Below are positions 1 to 6,804 of a stretch of 14,148 nt of DNA, one piece after another. The first letter of the stretch is position 1, and the number at the start of each line of letters is the position of its first letter. The translations under genes and the position numbers were made by a program. This DNA is from Pseudomonadota bacterium (lineage in GTDB: Bacteria; Pseudomonadota; Gammaproteobacteria; Burkholderiales; Burkholderiaceae_C): contig JAEZEB010000178.1 of NCBI GenBank assembly GCA_023438115.1, forward strand, positions 1 through 14,148, written 5' to 3'. Under the pieces are notes generated by a model, which had not been told where the DNA came from, did not search any database, and was given only the letters and a program-made list of their open reading frames with translations.

Positions 1-175
1 GTGGGCACGTGGACGTGCCCACCCTACGGTCTGGTTCAGGCAATGCAATGGTGGGCATGTGGGCGAACCCATCCCCCGGGCCGGTTCGGCCAACCCAATG
101 GTGGGCACGTGAACGTGCCCACCCTACATCGGCGCTACGGCCGTAGGGTGGGCAAGCCTGCTTGCCCACCACTAC
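1..175. repeat. Cluster of GTGGGCA-type palindromic repeats (REP-like)
   Basis: This gene-free stretch downstream of nnrS holds four related palindromes. Unit 1 (1-27) and unit 3 (101-127) are nearly identical: GTGGGCACGT, a 2-nt spacer, ACGTGCCCAC, then CCTAC. Unit 2 (51-70) is a decayed copy, preceded like unit 3 by CAATG. Unit 4 (143-175) has the arms GGTGGGCAAG and CTTGCCCACC around a CCTG loop, flanked by GTAG/CTAC. Each intact unit can fold into a 10-bp hairpin. The arrangement resembles the dispersed REP-like intergenic palindromes of Burkholderiales. Unit 4 lies 16 nt past the nnrS stop and could end that transcript, but no T-run follows it on the minus strand, so a terminator role is only possible. 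I see no coding sequence here. Confidence 0.75.
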
Positions 176-190
176 CCATTTCCATCACCA

Positions 191-1378
191 TCACCCCGGC
201 TTCCCATCCAGCCGCGGCCGCGTCAGCACGTTCCAGTAGGCGACGAAGTACACCGCGAAGCCGGCCGACCACAAGGCGCCGGAACACAGGATCGCCTCCA
301 GCATCGCCGCCGGCGCGACCACCGGCCCCAGCACGCGCACGAAGGCGGCGAGCGCGACCAGCACGTAGGCCACCACGTCCCACCGCCCCGCGCGCAGCGG
401 CCGCGCCGTGTGGCCGCGCGCGGTACGCGTCATCATCCCGATGACCAGCCCGCCGATCGCGCCCACGGTCAGCGCGTGCGCCGCCGGCGAGCTCGCCATC
501 CAGCCGGCGGCGGCCAGGGCGCGCATCGCCAGGTGCACCGGGATCCAGACGTACGCGAGATGCAGCACCCACACGAGGGGCGTGCGCAGCGTCACCCACG
601 GCTGCCACAGCCACCAGCGCGCGAGGTGCGCCAGCGCGGCGGCGGCGGCGATCGCCACCAGCACGGGCACCGGCAGGCGAAGAACGTCGGCAGCGAGCAG
701 TGCGAGCACCGAACCGAGCGCCACCTTCTCCACCCACGCGTTGCGCTTCGCTTGGGCGCCCGGGACGCCGTTGTTGGTGAACATGGGGATCACGCGCCCG
801 CCCATCACGCACAGGATGAACAGCACCACGTCCAGCGCGACCTGGATGCCGGCCCAGCCGGGCACGGCCACCACGCCCAATTGCTCCAGGTGCACGGCGA
901 AGCTTGCCGCGCCCAGCAGCACCAGCAGGCCGACGAAGAAGTAGTTGCGCCGGTTGCCGGCGCGCACGAAGGGAATCGCGAGCGCCACCGCGGCAGCCCA
1001 TGGAAAGGCCGCGTTGACGAGGGCGGAGGCCCAGCCCCAGGGCGTGAGCACCAGCACGCGCCCCGCCAGCCACAGCAGGGCCAGCGCTGCGAGCCTCCAG
1101 CCCGTCGGCGTCGGCAGGCCGCTCCAGTTGCGTCCGGCCGTGAACAGGAAGCCCACCACCACGGCCAGCGTGAAGCCGAACAGCATCTCGTGCGCATGCC
1201 ACAGCGGCGTGGGCAGGTAGGGCGCAGGCAAGCGGCCGGTGAACTGCAGCGACCACAGCACGATGGACAGCGCGGCGAACGCGCTCGCCAGCAGGTAGAA
1301 GGGGCGGAAGCCCAGTTGCCACAGCGCGAAACCGCGGGACGCGGGACGCGGGGGCTCGTCGATCGGGATGAAGCTCAT
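191..1378 (-). CDS. nnrS: NnrS family membrane protein (NO stress)
   Basis: A 395-residue polytopic inner-membrane protein with about 12 hydrophobic segments. NnrS is a heme- and copper-containing protein, often under NsrR or NnrR control, that relieves the effects of NO on metabolism; its exact chemistry is not settled. Family landmarks are visible: WHAHEMLFGF (residues 60-69), GRVIPMFTNNG (194-204), His251, the HALTVGAIGG segment (301-310) and MMTRTARGHTAR (315-326). These supply the conserved histidines, including His61 and His63. Length matches the family. The ATG overlaps the stop of the preceding gene as ATGA, which fixes the start and suggests translational coupling. It is the last gene of the NO operon. 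The assignment is secure; the biochemical role is inferred from the family. Confidence 0.93.
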   Translation of the reverse strand: MSFIPIDEPPRPASRGFALWQLGFRPFYLLASAFAALSIVLWSLQFTGRLPAPYLPTPLWHAHEMLFGFTLAVVVGFLFTAGRNWSGLPTPTGWRLAALALLWLAGRVLVLTPWGWASALVNAAFPWAAAVALAIPFVRAGNRRNYFFVGLLVLLGAASFAVHLEQLGVVAVPGWAGIQVALDVVLFILCVMGGRVIPMFTNNGVPGAQAKRNAWVEKVALGSVLALLAADVLRLPVPVLVAIAAAAALAHLARWWLWQPWVTLRTPLVWVLHLAYVWIPVHLAMRALAAAGWMASSPAAHALTVGAIGGLVIGMMTRTARGHTARPLRAGRWDVVAYVLVALAAFVRVLGPVVAPAAMLEAILCSGALWSAGFAVYFVAYWNVLTRPRLDGKPG

Positions 1379-2487
1379 GAAGTCCTCCGTGCGGCGCTGC
1401 GGCCACCGTACCGCCCGCGCCAGGCCAGCGCCGCGCCCGCGGCGGTGGCGGCGAAGAGGGCGATGGCCAGGGCGTTGGCCAGCGCGCCCTGGGCGCGCCA
1501 GCCGAAGTCGGCGAAGCCCGCGCCCAGCCGCAGCAGCAGCGACGCATGCAGCAGGACGAGCGGGACGTAGAAGAAGCCGCCGAACAGCAGCTTGATGCGT
1601 GCGATCGCCGGCAGGATCACGGGCGCGTGGCCCATCATCATGCTGACGATGAAGCCCAGGCCCAGCGCGTGCAGCGCGGCGTCGCGCGCGGGCAGGCCCG
1701 CCGCCGTGGCCATCCAGGCGATGCCGCCGACGGCCAGCCACGCGTAGCCGCCGAGAAGGCACACGGCCATGTAGCGCGAGAGGCCGTCGGCGCGCACGGT
1801 GCGGCGCGCGATATCGAAGGCGAACAGCCACGCCGCCAGGAAGAGCAGCGCGGCCCCGAACAGCAGGCCGCCCGCGAGCGCGTGCGCGGCGGAAAGTGCC
1901 GCACCCACGCACAGCGCGGCGAGGATGATCACCAGCGCCGGCGCGGCGCCGGGCCGGCGGCGCATCAGGCGCGTCATCTCCAGCCGCTCCGCCGCGATGG
2001 TCATGACCAGGAAGGCGAACCACCAGGGCAGCACGGCGACGCTCGACGCCTGCAAGGCAAACAGTACGTTGCCGACGCACCAGGCGCCGGCGCTCGCCAG
2101 CAGCAGCCCGGTATGGCCCGCGCGCTGGCGCAGCAGCAGTTGCACGTTGACGGCGATGAAGACCGTGGCGGCGGCGACGAGCAGCGCGCCCGCGAGCGGC
2201 GCCTGTCCCCGCAGCAGCGCGAGTCCCGCGACACCGGAGCACAAGGGCGCGAGCCACGCATACGCACGGCGCGCGGCAACCGCGCGCTCGATGCCGATCA
2301 CGGTGCCGAGGAAGCCGCACATCATCAGCGCGGCATGCGAGAGCGCGCCGTTGCCCAGCCACGCGGCCTCGCGCGTGCCGGGCAGCGCCACGCCCACGCG
2401 CAGCAGCCCGCCCAGGATGCCGGCCACCAGCGCCGCGGCCACGCACGCGGCGAGCACCGCGCCGGCGGCCGCGCGGCGGTTCACCAT
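1375..2487 (-). CDS. NnrS-like polytopic membrane protein
   Basis: A 370-residue, very hydrophobic protein with about 11-12 predicted membrane segments. I do not recognise a named family with certainty, but several segments echo the adjacent NnrS. HAALMMCGFLGTVIGIER (51-68) resembles the NnrS WHAHEM-GF region. HALGLGFIVSMMMGHAPV (273-290) resembles NnrS HALTVGAIGGLVIGMMTRTA. AAERLEMTRL (165-174) follows a helix. It is probably a divergent NnrS paralogue, perhaps binding heme or metal through His51, His273 and His287. The start ATG-GTG-AAC overlaps the upstream stop by 7 nt (ATGGTGA), and the stop overlaps the nnrS start as ATGA. A longer upstream reading of this frame exists, but it runs through the neighbouring gene and lacks hydrophobic character, so it was not used. 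Its function is presumably tied to NO resistance by operon context. Confidence 0.82.
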   Translation of the reverse strand: MVNRRAAAGAVLAACVAAALVAGILGGLLRVGVALPGTREAAWLGNGALSHAALMMCGFLGTVIGIERAVAARRAYAWLAPLCSGVAGLALLRGQAPLAGALLVAAATVFIAVNVQLLLRQRAGHTGLLLASAGAWCVGNVLFALQASSVAVLPWWFAFLVMTIAAERLEMTRLMRRRPGAAPALVIILAALCVGAALSAAHALAGGLLFGAALLFLAAWLFAFDIARRTVRADGLSRYMAVCLLGGYAWLAVGGIAWMATAAGLPARDAALHALGLGFIVSMMMGHAPVILPAIARIKLLFGGFFYVPLVLLHASLLLRLGAGFADFGWRAQGALANALAIALFAATAAGAALAWRGRYGGRSAARRTS

Positions 2488-2813
2488 CCCATCAGGAGGC
2501 GGGCCTTGGCGCTCATGCGGTCTGCGCTCCATGGCGGCTCCCACACCAGTTCGACGTGGATCTTCAGCTCCGGCGGCAGCGACTGGTCGAGCTGGAACTC
2601 GATGTCCTCCACGATCACGTCGGCCACCGGGCAGGCCGCCGAGGTCATCGTGACGTTGACGTCCACGCGGCCGTCCTGCACCGTCACGCCGTAGACGAGA
2701 CCGACGTCCACGATGTTCATCGCGACCTCGGGATCGACCACGCGCTCCAGCGCCGCGACGAGCGTGGGCAGCAAGTCCGGCGGCCCGTCGTAGGGAAAGG
2801 GACTGTCGCTCAT
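2481..2813 (-). CDS. MIP18/PaaD-like (DUF59) Fe-S cluster assembly factor
   Basis: A 110-residue cytosolic protein of the MIP18/SufT/PaaD family, which helps insert or mature iron-sulfur clusters. The family pattern is clear: a DPE motif (27-29), NIVDVGLVYG (33-42), a beta-strand region, then VTMTSAACPVAD with the conserved reactive Cys61, and a C-terminal WEPPW (91-95). Length is typical of stand-alone members. It sits between nsrR (ATGA overlap, 2810-2813) and the NnrS-like gene (7-nt overlap), so it is co-translated with an Fe-S regulator. A reasonable inference is repair or maturation of NO-damaged Fe-S proteins, possibly including NsrR. It is not part of a phenylacetate cluster here, so the symbol paaD is not warranted. 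Confidence 0.9.
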   Translation of the reverse strand: MSDSPFPYDGPPDLLPTLVAALERVVDPEVAMNIVDVGLVYGVTVQDGRVDVNVTMTSAACPVADVIVEDIEFQLDQSLPPELKIHVELVWEPPWSADRMSAKARLLMGW

Positions 2814-3265
2814 GCGGCGGCCCTTTCGGCCGGCGGCACGAACAGGATGCGCGCGAGATCGGACGCATTGCCGGCGAGATCCGCCAGCGTGTAGCGGTCC
2901 AGCACTGCGTGGAAGGCGGCGACGGCCTCGGCCAGGATGCCGCGCAGGCGGCAGCTCGGCGCGATGCAGCAGTCGCCGCCGGTGTCGCTGAAGCACTCGG
3001 CCACGGCGCCCTGGCCCTCGGTGCAGCGCACCACTTCGCCCAGCACGATGCGCTCGGGCGGCAGCGCCAGCTCCAGCCCGCCGCCCTTGCCGCGCACGTT
3101 GCGCAGCCAGCCCTGGCGCCCCAGGAAGTGCACCACCTTCACGAGGTGGTTCTCCGACACTTCGTACGCGCCCGCCACCTGGCTGATCGTGGCGCGCCGG
3201 CCGGAATGCGCGGCCAGGTAGACCAGCACGCGCAGGCTGTAGTCGGTGAACGTGGTGAGTTTCAT
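2810..3265 (-). CDS. nsrR: Rrf2-family NO-sensing repressor NsrR
   Basis: A 151-residue Rrf2-family transcription factor. The N-terminal winged helix starts MKLTTFTDYSLRVLVYLA, with Asp8 at the position that ligates the cluster in Streptomyces NsrR. The segment SQVAGAYEVSENHLVKVV (28-45) is the recognition-helix region. The Fe-S ligand region has Cys91, Cys99/Cys100 and Cys105 (ECF...DCCIAPSC), matching the three-cysteine pattern of NsrR, then CRLRG and a C-terminal helix. NsrR represses NO-detoxification genes until NO destroys its cluster. A fitting palindrome lies upstream of the DUF2249-norB pair (5923-5943), which supports NsrR over IscR or RirA. The start is 48 bp after norB; the stop overlaps the next start as ATGA. 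It is likely made both from the operon and perhaps from a weak local promoter. Confidence 0.92.
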   Translation of the reverse strand: MKLTTFTDYSLRVLVYLAAHSGRRATISQVAGAYEVSENHLVKVVHFLGRQGWLRNVRGKGGGLELALPPERIVLGEVVRCTEGQGAVAECFSDTGGDCCIAPSCRLRGILAEAVAAFHAVLDRYTLADLAGNASDLARILFVPPAERAAA

Positions 3266-3282
3266 GCTTGTCCAAAGAATAA

Positions 3283-3300
3283 GGCCGGCTTGCGCCGGCC
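3283..3300 (-). terminator. Hairpin between norB and nsrR, possible (leaky) terminator
   Basis: A perfect 7-bp stem GGCCGGC/GCCGGCC with a 4-nt loop lies 13 nt past the norB stop. On the minus strand it is followed by TTATTCTTT, a mixed T-rich tract. It has the shape of an intrinsic terminator and could reduce read-through from norB into nsrR, setting more reductase than regulator. The T-tract is imperfect, so termination may be partial. Confidence 0.5.
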
Positions 3301-3303
3301 CGA

Positions 3304-3317
3304 CTGATCGAGATCAG
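3304..3317 (-). promoter_or_regulatory. Degenerate FNR/Dnr-like inverted repeat before nsrR
   Basis: CTGAT-CGAG-ATCAG is a perfect inverted repeat that matches the FNR-type pattern TTGAT-N4-ATCAA except for the outermost base of each arm. It spans the norB stop codon. Its centre lies 41.5 bp from position 3269. TATTCT (minus strand, 3276-3281) then sits at -12 to -7, a plausible -10 element for nsrR. The very short leader this implies, and the GATC-rich core, keep the call weak. Confidence 0.25.
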
Positions 3318-5587
3318 GTGCGCGCGGGATTGGGGCCCGCCGCGATCGCGGGACTGCCGCTGCCCGGGCGCAGCAGGCGGTACGCGTACAGCGCGAGGAT
3401 CGCGGCGCCGATGGCGAACACCACGTCACCCGGCACGCGCAGCCACACCAGGGCTTCCATCACCGGCGAGTGGACGACTTCGGCGGAGCGCGCGTACCAC
3501 AGGCCCTTCGTGATGGCCGCCCAGGCCTGGTAGATGCCGGCCGGCAGCAGCGACATGAACACCATCATGAACAGGCCGATGTTGAGGCCCCAGAACGCGG
3601 GCTTCAGCAGGCCGTCGGCGTGCAGGTGGCGCGCATACAGGCCGCGCAGGCAGAACAGCATCAGGCCGATGCCCAGCATGCCGTACACGCCGAAGAGCGC
3701 GGCGTGGCCGTGGGCGGGCGTCATGTTCAGGCCCTGCACGTAGTACAGCGAGGCGGGCGGGTTGATGGCGAAGCCCAGCAGGCCGGCGCCCACCGTGTTC
3801 CAGAAGCCCACGGCGACGAAGCACAGCACCGGCCACTTGTAGGCCTGCAGCCAGCTGATGCCTTGCGTGCGCCTCCAGGTCTGCAGCGCCTCCAGGCCGA
3901 TCAGCGTGAGCGGCACCACTTCGAGCGCGGAGAACACGGCGCCCACGGCGATCACCGAGGTCGGCGTGCCGGTCCAGTACAGGTGGTGCAGCGTGCCCAG
4001 GATGCCGCCGAACAGGAACACGATGGTCTCGGCGACGATGGCGCGGTTGGCGCTCGTGGCGCGCACCAGGCCCAGCTTGGCGAAGATCAGCGCGATCACG
4101 GCGGTGGCGAACACCTCGAAGAAGCCTTCCACCCACAGGTGCACCAGCCACCAGCGCCAGTATTCGACCATCGAGTAGTGCGTGCCCTGGCCCCAGGTGA
4201 GCGAGGTGGCGTAGAAGCCGGCGATGCAGGTGGCCGAGAGGAACACCATGGCGATCAGGCCGCGGCTTTCCGAGGGCTTCTTCAGCGCGGGCCAGAGCGC
4301 GCGGCCCAGCAGCACCGCCCACAGGATGAGGCCCACGAACAGCAGGTACTGCCACACGCGGCCCATCGAGGTGAACTCCAGGCCCTGGTTGCCCAGCCAG
4401 AAGGCGAAGTCGGTGCCGCTGCGTTGCATCGTGCCGAGCCAGCCGGTGACGATGGAACCCACCACGATGAACAGCAGGGCGTAGAACAGGAAGTCCGTCC
4501 CGAGCTTCTGGAACTTCGGCTCGCGGCCGCCCAGCATGGGCGCGATGTAGAGGCCGGTGGCCAGCCAGGCCGTGGCGATCCAGAAGATGCCCACCTGCGT
4601 GTGGATGGTGCGGCTGGTGACGTAGGGCATCAGCACGCTCAGGTCGATGCCGAACAGCGCATTGCCCTCCACCGCGTAGTGCGCGGTCAGGATGCCCATG
4701 GCGATCTGCAGCAGCATCAGGCCGATCACCACGAAGAAGTACTTGCGCGTCGCCTTCATCGACGGCGTGGCGCTCACGCTCGCCAGCGGATCCGTGGCGG
4801 GGGGGACGGCTTCCGGCTCGTGCTTCGCGGCGCCGTGCAGCCACAGCATGGCGGCGATGGCGGCCAGCAGCAGGATCACGCTGACCATGGACCACACGGC
4901 GGCGGAACTGGTCATCTTGTTGCCCACCAGCGGCTCGTGCGGCCAGTTGCTGGTGTAGGAGAGGCCTTCTTCGCCCGGCCTGTCGGTGGAGGCCGCCCAG
5001 CTGGTCCAGAAGAAGAAGGCGGTGAGCGCCTCGCGGTCGGCGGCGGTGGTCACCGTGTTCTCCGCCATCGAGTACTGCGAGCGCAGGGAGGCGAGGGACT
5101 GGTCCTGCCCGAACAGCGCCGCGTAGTGGCCGGCCACCGCGTGGATCGCCTGGGCGCGCAGGGGCGACACGGTGACCGCGCCGCTGTCGGCGTCATAGGT
5201 GTTGCGGCGCATCTCGGCGCGCAGCGATGCCTCGACCGCGCCGCGTTCCTCGAGCGTCATCGCCTGCGGATCCCGGGCAAGCGCCTTGGCGCGCAGGTCC
5301 TTCAGCGCCACCGCTTCCCGGTGCAGCCAGTCGGCCGACCAGTCCGGGGCGAGATAGGCGCCGTGGCCCCAGACGCTGCCCTGCTGCTGGCCGCCGGCCG
5401 CCAGCCAGACCTGCTGGCCGCGCTGGATCTGCTCGCCCGTGAAGACCACCTGGCCCTCGGTGGTGACGACCTGCTTCGGGATGGGAGGGGCCTCGACGTA
5501 GATCTGGTAGCCGATGTAGCCCAGGGCGCCGAACGACAGCACGAAAATGAATCCGAGCCAGCGCCACAGCATGCTGTTGTTGTTCAT
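3314..5587 (-). CDS. norB: Quinol-type nitric oxide reductase, single-chain (qNor)
   Basis: A 757-residue integral membrane enzyme that reduces 2 NO to N2O with electrons from quinol. Residues about 7-29 form a first helix. Residues about 30-230 form the periplasmic, cytochrome-c-like domain found only in qNor; it has no CxxCH, so no heme c and no NorC partner are expected, and none is encoded here. The catalytic part contains His329 (HTQVGIFW), FeB ligands His483 (LVHLWVEG) and His534/His535 (GTLHHLYW), the essential glutamates Glu487/Glu491 and Glu555, and the heme pair His626/His628 (AHGHAALFG). Length is typical of qNor. The start at MNNNS is preceded by AGGA. It lies 32 nt after the DUF2249 gene and 48 nt before nsrR, under the predicted Dnr-activated, NsrR-repressed promoter. 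Whether it serves detoxification or full denitrification cannot be told from this window. Confidence 0.97.
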   Translation of the reverse strand: MNNNSMLWRWLGFIFVLSFGALGYIGYQIYVEAPPIPKQVVTTEGQVVFTGEQIQRGQQVWLAAGGQQQGSVWGHGAYLAPDWSADWLHREAVALKDLRAKALARDPQAMTLEERGAVEASLRAEMRRNTYDADSGAVTVSPLRAQAIHAVAGHYAALFGQDQSLASLRSQYSMAENTVTTAADREALTAFFFWTSWAASTDRPGEEGLSYTSNWPHEPLVGNKMTSSAAVWSMVSVILLLAAIAAMLWLHGAAKHEPEAVPPATDPLASVSATPSMKATRKYFFVVIGLMLLQIAMGILTAHYAVEGNALFGIDLSVLMPYVTSRTIHTQVGIFWIATAWLATGLYIAPMLGGREPKFQKLGTDFLFYALLFIVVGSIVTGWLGTMQRSGTDFAFWLGNQGLEFTSMGRVWQYLLFVGLILWAVLLGRALWPALKKPSESRGLIAMVFLSATCIAGFYATSLTWGQGTHYSMVEYWRWWLVHLWVEGFFEVFATAVIALIFAKLGLVRATSANRAIVAETIVFLFGGILGTLHHLYWTGTPTSVIAVGAVFSALEVVPLTLIGLEALQTWRRTQGISWLQAYKWPVLCFVAVGFWNTVGAGLLGFAINPPASLYYVQGLNMTPAHGHAALFGVYGMLGIGLMLFCLRGLYARHLHADGLLKPAFWGLNIGLFMMVFMSLLPAGIYQAWAAITKGLWYARSAEVVHSPVMEALVWLRVPGDVVFAIGAAILALYAYRLLRPGSGSPAIAAGPNPART

Positions 5588-5619
5588 GATGGTGTTTCCT
5601 GGAGTTCAGGGAAGGGGGT

Positions 5620-5901
5620 TCACGCGCCTCCGCAGCTGCCGCAGCAGCTGCCCGTTTCATGGGCGGTGGCGGTGCGCTTGATGGAGACGCGCCAGGTGTC
5701 GGGGCCCTGTTCCAGGTACTGCCACTCGAACTGGCCGGCCGCCTGCGCGTTGAACTGGTGGTACAGCGGCCGCGGGTCGTGGTCGTTCACCAGCTCCATC
5801 GCCTCGCCGCGCGCGAGGGCGCGGAAGGTGGAGAAGATCAGGGGATGCCGGTCGCGCGGGGCGATCGTGCGCACGTCGATGCGGGAAGCGGTCTGGGTCA
5901 T
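5620..5901 (-). CDS. DUF2249 protein with Cys-rich C-terminal tail
   Basis: A 93-residue small cytosolic protein. Residues about 8-75 match the DUF2249 pattern: IDVRTIAPRDRHPLIFSTF, then ALARGEAMELVNDHDPRPLYHQF and a closing FEWQYLEQGPDTWRVSI. These domains are related to the TusA/SirA fold and are often found beside NO-response and hemerythrin genes; their biochemical role is not established. After the domain comes a short tail, HETGSCCGSCGGA, with Cys86, Cys87 and Cys90, which could bind a metal or react with NO. The start has a strong Shine-Dalgarno sequence (AGAGGAG, 7 nt away). It is the first gene after the NsrR operator and lies 32 nt before norB, so it is probably made whenever the reductase is made. 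Confidence 0.88.
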   Translation of the reverse strand: MTQTASRIDVRTIAPRDRHPLIFSTFRALARGEAMELVNDHDPRPLYHQFNAQAAGQFEWQYLEQGPDTWRVSIKRTATAHETGSCCGSCGGA

Positions 5902-5922
5902 TGGGGGACTCCTCTGTCCAAA

Positions 5923-5943
5923 AGGTGCATGCGGAATGCACCT
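5923..5943 (-). promoter_or_regulatory. NsrR operator palindrome
   Basis: AGGTGCAT-N5-ATGCACCT is a perfect 8-5-8 palindrome. It matches the spacing and core of the known NsrR site (AGATGCAT-N5-ATGCATCT type). It lies 22 bp before the DUF2249 start and overlaps the predicted transcription start, the expected place for a repressor. nsrR is encoded in the same operon, which suggests feedback control. Confidence 0.85.
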
Positions 5944-5950
5944 AATGGTA
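5938..5950 (-). promoter_or_regulatory. Predicted promoter (-10 and start) of the NO operon
   Basis: If the Dnr-type box acts at the usual class II distance of -41.5, transcription starts near 5938. On the minus strand TACCAT (5945-5950) then falls exactly at -12 to -7 and matches TATAAT at four of six bases. No -35 hexamer is needed for this class. The start would lie inside the NsrR palindrome. This is inferred from spacing only. Confidence 0.5.
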
Positions 5951-5972
5951 GGAAGGCGTCCCCCCGCTTCCC

Positions 5973-5986
5973 TTGACCGAAGTCAA
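5973..5986 (-). promoter_or_regulatory. FNR/Dnr/NnrR-type activator box of the NO operon
   Basis: TTGAC-CGAA-GTCAA is a perfect inverted repeat of the CRP/FNR-family type (TTGA-N6-TCAA). It sits between the end of the oxidase operon and the DUF2249-norB start. The TTGAC/GTCAA arms are compatible with NO-responsive Dnr/NnrR regulators or with Anr/FNR; sequence alone cannot separate them. Its centre is 46.5 bp upstream of the NsrR palindrome centre. Confidence 0.75.
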
Positions 5987-6000
5987 AGGCGTGTGGGGAT

Positions 6001-6804
6001 TCAGCGCGCCGGCGTGGTTCCCGTGCCGACGATCGCGCGGCTGGCGTAGTAGCGCGCCACCGCATTGATCTCCTCGGGCGTCATCTGCCGCGCGACGTTG
6101 CGCATGACCCCGTGCGCGTCGTTGCGCCGCGTGCCTTCGGCATAGGCGCGCATCTGCGTGGCGAGGTAGGCCTGCGGCATGCCTTCCAGCCAGGGGCTGC
6201 CGGACTTGCGGTCGATGCCGCCGTGGCAGGAGGCGCAGGGCGCGATGCTGCGCAGCGGATCGCCGACGCTCACGAGCGCGGGGACCGGCTCGCCGGCCGG
6301 CGCGGGCGAGGGCCGCGGCAACTGCGCGTAGAAGGCGGCGAGATCGCGGATGTCCTGTTCCGTGAGCCCGCGCGCGAGGTTCTGCATCAGCGTGTGCGTG
6401 CGCTGCCCGTTCTGGTAGTCCAGCATCTGCTTGACCGTGACTTCGCGGTACTGGCCGGCGAGATTGGGCACGTCGGAGGAGCTGACGCCGCGCGCGCCGT
6501 GGCACATGGTGCAGTTCAGGGCCAGCGTGCCGCCGCGGCCGACGTCGCCGCCCGCGAAGTCGGCACGCACCGGCACGACGGGAAAGCGGCTCGCGGCGGC
6601 ATCGTCCTGCGAGAGCGGTGCATACCAGCTGGTGGGCACGCCCGCGGCGCGGCAGATCGCCTCCCACAGGCCGCCCTGCGCGAAGTCCGGCTTGACCATC
6701 GGCAGCCACAGGAAGCCGACCGCGATGGCCAGCACCAGCATCACGCCCAGCGCGGCGAGCGCGAGCCGCACCGTCCCGTTGAAGAAGCGCTCGTCCCGCG
6801 TCAT
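6001..6804 (-). CDS. Membrane-anchored diheme cytochrome c (c4-like)
   Basis: A 267-residue cytochrome with one uncleaved N-terminal helix (about 11-36) and a periplasmic part carrying two c-type heme sites, CTMCH (98-102) and CASCH (190-194). The two halves are repeats. Each CxxCH domain ends with a Met-containing helix followed by a similar tail: HTLMQNLARGLTEQDIRDLAAFYA in the first half and HGVMRNVARQMTPEEINAVARYYA in the second. Met140 and Met234 are the likely sixth ligands. This is the two-domain plan of cytochrome c4, here with an anchor. The start overlaps the stop of oxidase subunit I as ATGA, so it is probably a dedicated subunit or electron donor of the oxidase, passing electrons to CuA. 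It is the last gene of the oxidase operon; 99 bp of regulatory DNA separate it from the NO operon. Confidence 0.9.
   Translation of the reverse strand: MTRDERFFNGTVRLALAALGVMLVLAIAVGFLWLPMVKPDFAQGGLWEAICRAAGVPTSWYAPLSQDDAAASRFPVVPVRADFAGGDVGRGGTLALNCTMCHGARGVSSSDVPNLAGQYREVTVKQMLDYQNGQRTHTLMQNLARGLTEQDIRDLAAFYAQLPRPSPAPAGEPVPALVSVGDPLRSIAPCASCHGGIDRKSGSPWLEGMPQAYLATQMRAYAEGTRRNDAHGVMRNVARQMTPEEINAVARYYASRAIVGTGTTPAR

Noticed and set aside
1..175. CRISPR array
   Set aside because: Spacing is irregular, there are only four units with divergent cores, no unique spacers of constant length, and no cas genes.
1..444. Open frame from the left edge reading rightwards
   Set aside because: It runs through palindromic repeats and the antisense of nnrS, and is Arg/Pro/Ala-rich with no recognisable domain.
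3314..5587. Cytochrome c-dependent NO reductase (cNor) needing NorC
   Set aside because: There is no CxxCH in the protein and no norC nearby; the fused N-terminal extension and 757-residue length are those of qNor.
3470..6049. A very long plus-strand open frame (about 859 codons) opposite norB and DUF2249
   Set aside because: It is rich in His, Arg, Gln and Ala, without domains or hydrophobic segments, and is the complement of well-identified genes. It is a high-GC shadow.
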